Assembly (NCBI RefSeq): GCF_008630535.1 | Contig: NZ_VWPH01000010.1 | Span: forward strand, 276,984 to 340,983 | DNA: 64,000 bases | Source of the DNA: Saccharopolyspora hirsuta | GTDB taxonomy: Bacteria > Actinomycetota > Actinomycetes > Mycobacteriales > Pseudonocardiaceae | Reading direction: 5' to 3' | Part shown: in pieces, positions 50,510-58,208 of the stretch | Position numbering within the stretch: position 1 is the stretch's first letter | Layout of the letters: every line of letters begins with the position of its first letter | Notes under the pieces: generated by a model | Told to the model about the DNA's origin: nothing | Database searches by the model: none | Seen by the model: only the letters and a program-made list of their open reading frames with translations | Program-made: the position numbers and the translations under genes

Positions 50510-52795
50510 ATGGACGAGACCAGCGGGCACCAGGGCGACGGCCGGTCGCCGGAGTTCCGGCCCTACCACCACCCGGCCGCCGGGTGGGGCGCCGCCAGGA
50601 GCGTGACCGAGTTCCTGGTCCGCGAGCGCGAGCTGGTGGACGGTCCGCGGGCGATCATGCGGATGAACCACGAGAACGGCGGCTTCGACTGCCCCGGGTG
50701 CGCCTGGCCCGACGACACCAAGGGCCTGCACCTGGACATCTGCGAGAACGGCATCAAGCACGTCACCTGGGAGATGACCCGCAAGCGGGTCGACCGGGAT
50801 TTCTTCGCCGCGCACACCGTCGCGGAGCTGTCCGGCTGGAGCGACTTCCAGCTCGAGGACCAGGGCCGGTTGACCGAGCCGATGCGCTACGACCCGGACA
50901 CCGACCACTACGTCCCGATCTCCTGGGAGGAGGCCTTCGCCCTCTTCGGCCGGGTCGTGGCCGAGCTCGACAGCCCCGACCAGGCGTCGTTCTACACCTC
51001 CGGGCGGCTGGGCAACGAGGCGACCTTCCTGTACCAGCTGATGGCCCGCGAGCTAGGCACGAACAACCTGCCGGACTGCTCGAACATGTGCCACGAGGCC
51101 AGCGGCCGCGCCCTGCAGGCCTCGCTGGGCACCGGGAAGGGCACGGTCGACCTCAAGGACTGGGAGATGACCGACGCCCTGTTCATCCTCGGCGTCAACG
51201 CCGCGTCCAACGCGCCCAGGATGCTCACCTCGCTGGCCGAGGCCTACCGCCGGGGCGCGCAGATCGTGCACATCAACCCGCTGGTGGAGGCCGCCGCCAC
51301 GCGCACCATCATCCCGCACGACTTCGCCCGGATGGCCACGTTCCAGTCGACCCGCACCAGCACCCTGAACGTCCAGCCGCGCATCGGCGGGGACATGGCG
51401 CTGATCCGCGGCATGGCCAAGGCCGTGCTGGAGGAGGCGCGCACCGACCCGAAGGCCGTCGACGCCGAGTTCGTCGAGCGCCACACCGCCGGGTTCGACG
51501 AGTACCGCGCCCTGGTCGAGGCCACCCCGTGGGCGGAGATCGAGCGCCAGTCCGGCGTCGACCGCGCGGTGATCACCGCGGCCGCCCGCATCTACTGCGA
51601 AGCCGACCGGAGCATCTTCAGCTGGTGCCTGGGCATCACCCAGCACGAGCACGGCGTCGACACCGTCCGCGAGATCGTCAACCTGTTGCTGCTGCGCGGG
51701 AACCTGGGCCGCGAGGGCGCCGGGCCGTCGCCGGTGCGCGGGCACAGCAACGTGCAGGGCAACCGGACCTGCGGCATCGATCACCGCCCGGCCGAGGCGT
51801 TCCTGGACCGGCTCGCCGAGGTCTGCGGGATCGATCCGCCCCGCGCTCACGGGCTGGACACGATCGGCACCATCGAGGCGATGCACCGGGGCGAGGTGAA
51901 GGTGTTCGTCGGCATGGGCGGCAACTTCGCCCTCGCCGCGCCGGACACGCCCCACACCTTCGCCGCGCTGCGCAAGTGCGAGCTGACCGTGCAGGTCAGC
52001 ACCAAGCTCAACCGCAGCCACCTCGTGCACGGCCGCCAGGCGCTGATCCTGCCGTGCCTGGGGCGCACCGAGAAGGACCACCAGCGCAGCGGGCTGCAGG
52101 TCACCTCGGTGGAGGACTCGATGAGCATGGTCCACCTCTCGCGCGGCATGAAGCGCCCGGCCTCACCGCACCTGCGCTCGGAACCGGCCATCATCGCCGG
52201 GCTCGCCAAGGCCGCGCTGCCGGACAGCCCGACCCCGTGGGAGCACCACGTCGCCGACTACGACCGGATCCGCGACACCATGGCGCAGGTCCTCGACGGG
52301 TTCGAGGACTTCAACCGGCGGGTGCGCCTGCCGCTGGGGTTCCGCATCCGGCAGCCCGCCCGCGAGCTGGTCTTCCACACCCCGTCCGGGCGGGCGGAGT
52401 TCTCCACCGCCGCGCTGCCCGACGTCGTCCCTACCGACGGGGTGCTGACGCTGGGCACGATGCGCTCGCACGACCAGTGGAACACCACGATCTACTCCGA
52501 CGACGACCGCTACCGCGGCATCAAGAACCTGCGCACGCTGATCTTCATGAACGCCGAGGACATGCGCGCCCGGGGCATCGCGAAGTTCGACCGCGTCGAC
52601 ATCACCAGCACGGCCCGGGACGGCAGCACCCGCGCACTGCACGGGTACCTGGCCGTGCCCTACGACATCCCGCGCGGCTGCGCCGCCGGGTACATGCCCG
52701 AGATGAACGTCCTGTGCGCCATCGGCGACTACAGCACGCAGAGCGACCAGCCGCTGATGAAGCACGTCAAGGTCACCGTCGAGCGGTCGGCCTGA
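50510..52795 (+). CDS. Molybdopterin oxidoreductase, FdhF/YdeP-type (formate dehydrogenase-like), copy 1
   Basis: 761 residues. It belongs to the alpha-subunit group often named FdhF-like or YdeP. Marks are DCPGCAWPDDTKGLHLDICE near residue 60, SFYTSGRLGNEA, NNLPDCSNMCHEASG (candidate Mo-ligand Cys), SPVRGHSNVQGNRT and TMRSHDQWNTTIY. The cofactor is bis-MGD molybdenum; the classic CxxCxxxC ferredoxin-type cluster start is reduced to CPGC. Formate oxidation is the usual guess, but YdeP homologues are linked to acid tolerance and substrates are unsettled. ATG 50510 has AGGAG 6 nt upstream. It abuts moeA tail to tail. Confidence 0.9.
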   Translation: MDETSGHQGDGRSPEFRPYHHPAAGWGAARSVTEFLVRERELVDGPRAIMRMNHENGGFDCPGCAWPDDTKGLHLDICENGIKHVTWEMTRKRVDRDFFAAHTVAELSGWSDFQLEDQGRLTEPMRYDPDTDHYVPISWEEAFALFGRVVAELDSPDQASFYTSGRLGNEATFLYQLMARELGTNNLPDCSNMCHEASGRALQASLGTGKGTVDLKDWEMTDALFILGVNAASNAPRMLTSLAEAYRRGAQIVHINPLVEAAATRTIIPHDFARMATFQSTRTSTLNVQPRIGGDMALIRGMAKAVLEEARTDPKAVDAEFVERHTAGFDEYRALVEATPWAEIERQSGVDRAVITAAARIYCEADRSIFSWCLGITQHEHGVDTVREIVNLLLLRGNLGREGAGPSPVRGHSNVQGNRTCGIDHRPAEAFLDRLAEVCGIDPPRAHGLDTIGTIEAMHRGEVKVFVGMGGNFALAAPDTPHTFAALRKCELTVQVSTKLNRSHLVHGRQALILPCLGRTEKDHQRSGLQVTSVEDSMSMVHLSRGMKRPASPHLRSEPAIIAGLAKAALPDSPTPWEHHVADYDRIRDTMAQVLDGFEDFNRRVRLPLGFRIRQPARELVFHTPSGRAEFSTAALPDVVPTDGVLTLGTMRSHDQWNTTIYSDDDRYRGIKNLRTLIFMNAEDMRARGIAKFDRVDITSTARDGSTRALHGYLAVPYDIPRGCAAGYMPEMNVLCAIGDYSTQSDQPLMKHVKVTVERSA

Positions 52796-54028
52796 CTACC
52801 AGGGGCGCGGCGCTTCGAGGACCTCGACGGTCGAACCGGCGGGAACGCCGCCGGGCGGGACCGCGGCGAGGCCGTCGGAGAGCGCCAGACCGCACAGCAT
52901 CGCGGGACCGTCGAAGGGCAGCGCGGTCGCGGTGTTCTCGCGGAGCACCACCGGCAGCAGCCTGGTGCTGCGCGGGTGCCCCGGCAGGTCCGCGGCAGCG
53001 GCGGCCCGGTGCGGCACGATCCCCGCGCTGCCGTTGAGGCTGCTCAGCAGCGGGTGGACCAGCGTCGCGGTTCCGGCCACCGCGGCCAGCGGGTTGCCCG
53101 GCAGTCCGGCGAGCCAGCGGCGGCGGCCGTCCGCGGGCGGGAGCTCGGCGAGCAGCATGGGGTGGCCGGGGCGGACCGCCACCGAGTCGACCAGCAGCCG
53201 GGCGTCGAGGTCGGCCAGCGCCCGGTGCAGGAAGTCGACCGGACCGGCGGCGGTGCCGCCGGTGGTGATCACGACGTCGGCCGGGGAATCGCTGGTCGCG
53301 GCGCGCAGCAGGCCGAAGTCGTCGGCGATGCGGCGGCTGCCGATCAGCTCGCCGTCGCATCGCAGCCACGGCGTCAGCAGCGGGGTCAGGGCGTCGCGGA
53401 CCCGGCCGCCGCGGGGTGGCCCGGAATCGAGAAGCTCGTCGCCGAGAACCAGCAGCTCCACAGTCGGGCGCCGGTGCACCGCGAGCCGGTCGTGCCCGGC
53501 TGCCGCGGCCAGGCCCAGCACCGCGGGCGTGACCGTCGTGCCGGTCGGGAGCAGCGGTTGTCCCTCGTGGCATTCCTGGCCGCGCGGCCGGACATCCCGG
53601 CCCGGTGCCACCGGGGTCGGTGCGCGGTCGAAGAGGATGCCGCCCGACGGGTCGACCTGGCCGTGTTCCCGGCGCAGCACGGCTGTCGCGCCGGGTGGTA
53701 GCTGGGCGCCGGTGGCGATGCCCAGCGCGGTGCCCGGTGCGAGCGGTTCGGCCTGGCCGCCTGCGAGCACCCGGTCGTCGCGGAGCTGCCACGGGCCCGG
53801 GCCTGCGACCGCCCAACCGTCCATTGCGGACGTGTCGAAGGCCGGGAGGTCGGTGCGAGCCGTCAGGGGTTCGGCCAGGACGTGGCCGAGGGCGTCGGAG
53901 AGGGGGCGTGTGACCGCGGGGAGTGGGTGGGGTGGGGCTGTGCGGGCGATCTCTCGGGCCTGCGGCCAGGTCGGCACCGGCGGATCCACCTCGGGCGGGG
54001 TGCCGGTGGTGAGGGTTGCCGGGTGCAT
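52796..54028 (-). CDS. moeA: Molybdopterin molybdenumtransferase MoeA
   Basis: A 410-residue enzyme that inserts molybdate into adenylylated molybdopterin in the last step of cofactor synthesis. Marks: PAFDTSAMDGWAV near residue 68, GIATGAQLPPGATAVLRRE, the VITTGGTAAGPVDF motif, and WLAGLPGNPLAAV near the end. ATG 54028 follows GAGGAA; in-frame sequence further upstream lies in non-coding DNA. It sits between two molybdoenzyme genes and diverges from the second. A LysR box lies 113 bp upstream. There is no spacing from the convergent copy-1 gene: stop meets stop. Confidence 0.95.
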   Translation of the reverse strand: MHPATLTTGTPPEVDPPVPTWPQAREIARTAPPHPLPAVTRPLSDALGHVLAEPLTARTDLPAFDTSAMDGWAVAGPGPWQLRDDRVLAGGQAEPLAPGTALGIATGAQLPPGATAVLRREHGQVDPSGGILFDRAPTPVAPGRDVRPRGQECHEGQPLLPTGTTVTPAVLGLAAAAGHDRLAVHRRPTVELLVLGDELLDSGPPRGGRVRDALTPLLTPWLRCDGELIGSRRIADDFGLLRAATSDSPADVVITTGGTAAGPVDFLHRALADLDARLLVDSVAVRPGHPMLLAELPPADGRRRWLAGLPGNPLAAVAGTATLVHPLLSSLNGSAGIVPHRAAAAADLPGHPRSTRLLPVVLRENTATALPFDGPAMLCGLALSDGLAAVPPGGVPAGSTVEVLEAPRPW

Positions 54029-54140
54029 CGGGTTCCTCGGGCTCGGGGGGGGGGAGTCCACAATGGACCGGTTGGCGTGGCTCGACAGATCCAGATTCGC
54101 CCGGTTCGGGCGGCTGGTCAAGCGGTGGTTCCTACCGGGT

Positions 54141-54157
54141 GATAGGTGGGGCTTTTC
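54141..54157 (+). promoter_or_regulatory. LysR box, site 2
   Basis: GATAGGTGGGGCTTTTC; the right half is weaker (TTTTC for TTATC). It lies 113 bp upstream of the moeA start. Confidence 0.45.
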
Positions 54158-54269
54158 AAGGGCTTGGGGATTTGTGGTCATAGCCGGGTGGAGTTGGCGA
54201 GGATAAGTGCCGTTTGGGCGCGGGGCTGGGTTTGGGTTCAAAGCGGTGGGTGGTCGGCGTGGGCGTGTT

Positions 54270-54289
54270 GCAATTTCAATCGAAATTGC
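54270..54289. repeat. 20-bp inverted repeat, copy 1
   Basis: GCAATTTC-AATC-GAAATTGC, with perfect 8-bp arms. An identical copy starts 53 bp further on, about five helical turns away, so both would face the same side of the DNA. Likely a paired operator. Confidence 0.7.
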
Positions 54290-54322
54290 GTCGTTCTCGA
54301 CGGAGCCTGCGGTGGCGACGTG

Positions 54323-54342
54323 GCAATTTCAATCGAAATTGC
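54323..54342. repeat. 20-bp inverted repeat, copy 2
   Basis: Exact copy of the repeat at 54270-54289, same orientation. The 33 bp between them is unrelated, and the flanks of the two copies do not match. Confidence 0.7.
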
Positions 54343-54535
54343 AATCGTCACCACCTCTCCGACGGCCGTGATCGCGGTGGGGGATGTGACCAGGCGGCTG
54401 GGCTCGTGGAGGGTGGGATGTGGCCGGGCGGCCGGGATCGTGGGGGGTGGGCCAGCGCTTTCTCTCGTTCGGGGTTGGGTTTTCGTTGTGATTTGGGGCA
54501 CTTCTGGTTTTGTTCGGGTTTCTGGGTCTTGGGTT

Positions 54536-54552
54536 GATAGGTGGTGTTTATC
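54536..54552 (+). promoter_or_regulatory. LysR box, site 3
   Basis: GATAGGTGGTGTTTATC, with GATA/TATC ends and T-N11-A spacing, 102 bp upstream of the copy-2 molybdoenzyme start. Confidence 0.6.
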
Positions 54553-54654
54553 GGGTGATCGGGAGTGGTTCTTTGACTTCTGCTGGTCGTGGGTTTTTGG
54601 TGGTTGTGGTGGTCTCCGAGCTGGGGGCCGGTGCGTGGACGAGGGGTGCGCGGT

Positions 54655-56943
54655 ATGAGCGAGAAGGACGGTTTCGGCGGGGAGGCTCTTTCGGTCAGCG
54701 CTCCCAAGACCTGGGCTGCTGGTGTGCCCGCCGTGGCTCATGCGCTGGAGTACTCCCTGGGGCAGACCTCTCCTCGTCGGACCGCGTTGACGCTGTTGAA
54801 CGTCAACCAGGCCAAGGGGATCGACTGCCCCGGGTGCGCTTGGCCCGAGCCCGGGCCCAAGCAGCGGCACCTCAACGAGTACTGCGAGAACGGCGCCAAG
54901 CACATCAACGACGAGGCCACCACTAGGCGGGTCACCGCCGAGTTCTTCCGCGAGCACCCCATCTCCGAGCTCGCCGACAAGTCCGACCAGTGGCTCAACC
55001 ACCAGGGGCGGCTCACCGAGCCGGTGGTCAAGCGGCCGGGGTCGGACCACTACGAGCCGATCAGCTGGGACGCCGCGCTCAACTTGCTCGCCACCGAGCT
55101 CAAGGCGCTTGACTCCCCGGACGAAGCCCTGTTCTACACCTCGGGGCGGCTCAACAACGAGGCCGCTTTCCTGCTCCAGCTGTTCGCGCGGGCCTTCGGC
55201 ACCAACAACCTGCCCGACTGCAGCAACATGTGCCACGAGTCCAGCGGTTCGGCGATGCTGGAGACGCTGGGGGTCGGCAAGGGCACCGTGAGCCTCGACG
55301 ACATCCACCAGGCCGACCTGGTCTTCGTCGTCGGGCAGAACCCCGGCACCAACCACCCGCGGATGCTGTCCGCGCTCGAGGAGACCAAGCGCAACGGCGG
55401 CCAGGTGGTGGCCGTGAACCCGCTGCCGGAGGCCGGGCTGTTCCGGTTCAAGAACCCGCAGAAGGTCCGCGGCGTCCTCGGCCGCGGCACCGCCATCGCC
55501 GACCAGTTCCTGCAGATCCGGCCCGGCGGCGACCTCGCGCTGTTCAAGGCGCTGAACCTCTTGCTGCTGGAGGCCGAGGACACCGCGCCCGGCACCGTGC
55601 TCGACCACACCTACATCCAGGCCAACACCAGCGGGTTCGCGGAGTTCGCCGAGCGCGCCCGCGAGCTGTCCTGGGACCAGGTCCGCGACGCGACCGGGCT
55701 GACCCGCGAGGAGATCGAGCAGGTCCGCGACCGGGTGCTGGCCAGCAGGAGCGTCGTCGTCTGCTGGGCGATGGGCCTGACGCAGCAGAAGCACGGCGTG
55801 CCCACCATCCGCGAGGTCATCAACTTCCTGCTGCTGCGCGGGAACTTCGGCAAGCCCGGTGCGGGCGCGTGCCCGGTGCGCGGGCACAGCAACGTGCAGG
55901 GCGACCGCACGATGGGCGTCTGGGAGCGGATGCCGCAGTCCTTCCTGGACGCGCTGGAGCGCGAGTTCGGCTTCACCCCGCCGAGCAAGCACGGCTGGGA
56001 CTCGGTGGACTCCATCCGCGCCATGCTCGACGGCCGCGCGAAGTTCTTCCTCGGCGTGGCCGGGAACTTCGTGCGGGCCGCACCGGACAGCGACCTCACC
56101 GAGCGCGCGATGCGCCGCTGCCGGCTCACCGCGCACATCTCGACCAAGCTCAACCGCTCCCACACCGTCTGCGGCGAGACCGCCCTGATCCTGCCCACGC
56201 TCGGCCGCAGCGACCGGGACGTGCAGGCCACCGGCGAGCAGTTCATCACCGTCGAGGACTCGATGAGCGCCGTGCACGCCTCCCGAGGTCGCCTCGACCC
56301 CGCCTCGGACGCGCTGCTCAGCGAGGTCGCCATCATCAGCCGCCTCGCGCGGCGGACGCTGGGTGCCGAGCCCGACATCCCGTGGGAGGAGTTCGAAGCG
56401 GACTACAGCACGATCCGGGACCGGATCTCGCGCGTGGTGCCGGGCTTCGAGGACTTCAACGCGCGGGTGGCCGAACCGGGCGGCTTCGTGCTGCCGAACC
56501 CGGTGAACAGCGGCGTCTTCCGCACCGCGACCGGCAAAGCGATGTTCACCGAGAACGACTTCGAGATGCTCACCGCTCCCCCTGGCCACCTCGTGCTGCA
56601 GTCGCTGCGCTCGCACGACCAGTGGAACACCATCCCCTACGCCCCGAACGACCGGTACCGCGGGATCCACAACGCGCGCCGGGTCGTGCTGGTCAACCCC
56701 GACGACCTGGCCGAGCTCGGGTTCGCCGACCGCGCCGAGGTGGACCTGGTGAGCGTGTGGCACGACGGGGTGGAACGCCGGGCGCGCAACTTCCGGGTGG
56801 TCGGCTACCCGACGGCGCGCGGGTCGGCGGCCGCCTACTACCCGGAGACCAACGTGCTGGTACCGCTGGACAGCGTGGCCGACATCAGCAACACCCCCAC
56901 CTCGAAGGGCATCGTGGTCCGGCTGGAACCCGCCGGGGCCTGA
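54655..56943 (+). CDS. Molybdopterin oxidoreductase, FdhF/YdeP-type (formate dehydrogenase-like), copy 2
   Basis: A 762-residue paralogue of the enzyme at 50510, sharing DCPGCAWP, FYTSGRLNNEAA, LPDCSNMCHESSG, PVRGHSNVQGDRT, STKLNRSH and LRSHDQWNTIPY. Like copy 1 it holds bis-MGD molybdenum. It is directly followed by fdhD (9 bp), whose product sulfurates the cofactor of formate dehydrogenases, which strengthens a formate-dehydrogenase-type assignment for this copy. ATG 54655 has GAGGGG 9 nt upstream. Regulation by LysR site 3 is likely. No NADH-coupling or membrane subunits are adjacent, so the electron partner is unknown. Confidence 0.92.
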   Translation: MSEKDGFGGEALSVSAPKTWAAGVPAVAHALEYSLGQTSPRRTALTLLNVNQAKGIDCPGCAWPEPGPKQRHLNEYCENGAKHINDEATTRRVTAEFFREHPISELADKSDQWLNHQGRLTEPVVKRPGSDHYEPISWDAALNLLATELKALDSPDEALFYTSGRLNNEAAFLLQLFARAFGTNNLPDCSNMCHESSGSAMLETLGVGKGTVSLDDIHQADLVFVVGQNPGTNHPRMLSALEETKRNGGQVVAVNPLPEAGLFRFKNPQKVRGVLGRGTAIADQFLQIRPGGDLALFKALNLLLLEAEDTAPGTVLDHTYIQANTSGFAEFAERARELSWDQVRDATGLTREEIEQVRDRVLASRSVVVCWAMGLTQQKHGVPTIREVINFLLLRGNFGKPGAGACPVRGHSNVQGDRTMGVWERMPQSFLDALEREFGFTPPSKHGWDSVDSIRAMLDGRAKFFLGVAGNFVRAAPDSDLTERAMRRCRLTAHISTKLNRSHTVCGETALILPTLGRSDRDVQATGEQFITVEDSMSAVHASRGRLDPASDALLSEVAIISRLARRTLGAEPDIPWEEFEADYSTIRDRISRVVPGFEDFNARVAEPGGFVLPNPVNSGVFRTATGKAMFTENDFEMLTAPPGHLVLQSLRSHDQWNTIPYAPNDRYRGIHNARRVVLVNPDDLAELGFADRAEVDLVSVWHDGVERRARNFRVVGYPTARGSAAAYYPETNVLVPLDSVADISNTPTSKGIVVRLEPAGA

Positions 56944-56952
56944 GGAGTTTCG

Positions 56953-57795
56953 ATGGGACGAGTCACCGCGCGGCGGCGGGTGCTGCGCATCCGCGACGGC
57001 GTGCCGTCGCACCGCCCGGACACCCTCGCCGCAGAGGAGCCGATGGAGATCCGGGTCGGCGGCCGCCCGCTGACCATCACCATGCGCACCCCGGGCCACG
57101 ACTTCGACCTGGCGGCCGGATTCCTGGTCGGTGAAGGGGTCGTGCGCGCGGCCGAGGACGTGGTCGGGATCCGCTACTGCGCGGGCGCCACCGCCGACGG
57201 CAGCAACACCTACAACGTCGTCGACGTCGCCCTCGCCCCCGGCGTGGCGCTGCCCGAGGCCTCGCTGGAGCGCAACTTCTACACCACGTCCTCGTGCGGG
57301 CTGTGCGGCAAGGCCAGCCTGGACGCGGTGCGCACGAAGACGACCTGGCCCCTTGACGAATCCTCGCCGCGCATCGGCCTGGAGACGCTGACGGCTCTCC
57401 CCGACCGGTTGCGGGAGGCGCAGCGGGTGTTCGACAGCACCGGCGGGCTGCACGCCGCCGGGCTGTTCACCGCCGACGGCGAGCTCACCTGCCTGCGCGA
57501 GGACGTCGGGCGGCACAACGCGGTGGACAAGGTCATCGGCGACGCCCTGCGCGCGAACCGGCTGCCGCTGCGGGACTCGGTCCTGATGGTCAGCGGCCGG
57601 GCATCCTTCGAGCTGGTCCAGAAGGCGGTGATGGCGGGCATCCCGATGTTGGCGGCGGTGTCGGCCCCGTCCTCGCTCGCGGTCGACCTCGCCGCCGATT
57701 CCGGCCTGACGCTGATCGGCTTCCTGCGCGGCCGGTCCATGAACGTCTACACCGGAACCGACCGCGTGCGAACGGAACTCGCGGTGTCGTCCTAA
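56953..57795 (+). CDS. fdhD: Formate dehydrogenase accessory sulfurtransferase FdhD
   Basis: A 280-residue protein that transfers sulfur to the bis-MGD cofactor to activate formate dehydrogenase. The active-site loop is [12 protein letters not shown] (CxxC, about residues 116-119). The conserved [28 protein letters not shown] and [13 protein letters not shown] follow. It overlaps nothing but starts 9 bp after the copy-2 gene with GGAG between them, clearly the same operon. Length is normal. Confidence 0.97.
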   Translation: MGRVTARRRVLRIRDGVPSHRPDTLAAEEPMEIRVGGRPLTITMRTPGHDFDLAAGFLVGEGVVRAAEDVVGIRYCAGATADGSNTYNVVDVALAPGVALPEASLERNFYTTSSCGLCGKASLDAVRTKTTWPLDESSPRIGLETLTALPDRLREAQRVFDSTGGLHAAGLFTADGELTCLREDVGRHNAVDKVIGDALRANRLPLRDSVLMVSGRASFELVQKAVMAGIPMLAAVSAPSSLAVDLAADSGLTLIGFLRGRSMNVYTGTDRVRTELAVSS

Positions 57796-58208
57796 CCGGA
57801 CGCCTCGCCCCTCCTCCAGCGGAGCGAACAGCTGCCCCTGCGTTCTGCTCCCATTCCGCAGGACCGAGGTTGTTCCTGGTCAGCCTCCAGATCCGCGCGA
57901 GGTTCCCACCAAGCGCACTCCGTCGAGGCCACCGGCGGGCGGAGGTGCTTCGGCGTGTCAGAACCTCCGCCCGGAATCGCTCAGCCCTACCGACCGCGCC
58001 CCAGGTGACGGCTCGCGCCTGGGCGCAGTGCTGCATCCTGAGGCATTTCGCGCTGCGGACCGGTGGACCTGCGTCGATAGGTGCGGGTTATCGGGAGTGC
58101 GGGAACTCCTCTTTGCCGCGGCCCGCGATTCCGGCGGAGAATTCCGGCCAGTTGGCGCGGGAGCTCCGCCGCACGGCGGCTTTCGGGCCCGGACACGGGA
58201 GGTGGGCC
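57796..58208. promoter_or_regulatory. Upstream region of the GNAT-AAA gene
   Basis: 413 bp without a supported gene. The in-frame extension of the downstream gene here is Arg-rich and has no family match. It contains LysR box site 4 (58076-58092) and the ribosome site GGGAGG just before ATG 58209. Confidence 0.5.
58076..58092 (+). promoter_or_regulatory. LysR box, site 4
   Basis: GATAGGTGCGGGTTATC, differing from site 1 only in the three central bases (GCG for CGC). It is 116 bp upstream of the GNAT-AAA start. Confidence 0.65.

Larger units (their letters stand above)
54029..54654. promoter_or_regulatory. Divergent moeA / molybdoenzyme control region
   Basis: A 626-bp gene-free region with unusual composition: strongly G/T-rich on the plus strand (49 of 60 bases at 54481-54540) and less GC-rich than the coding DNA. 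It contains a run of ten G (54045-54054), LysR boxes at 54141-54157 and 54536-54552 near each end, and between them two identical 20-bp inverted repeats at 54270-54289 and 54323-54342. Long reading frames on both strands here lack family features. It looks like an elaborate promoter region with two classes of operator. Confidence 0.65.

Noticed and set aside
54270..54342. Minimal CRISPR array (two repeats, 33-bp spacer)
   Set aside because: Only two copies, the repeat is 20 bp and fully dyad with no extension into the flanks, there are no cas genes, and it sits in a promoter region. Operators fit better.
54146..54658. A 170-codon plus-strand frame in the moeA-fdh intergenic region
   Set aside because: Trp/Gly-rich translation of skewed DNA, and it overlaps operators. 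No motif or ribosome site.
57870..58208. N-terminal extension of the GNAT-AAA protein
   Set aside because: Arg-rich with no conservation signals; the ATG at 58209 has a ribosome site and starts the GNAT fold directly.
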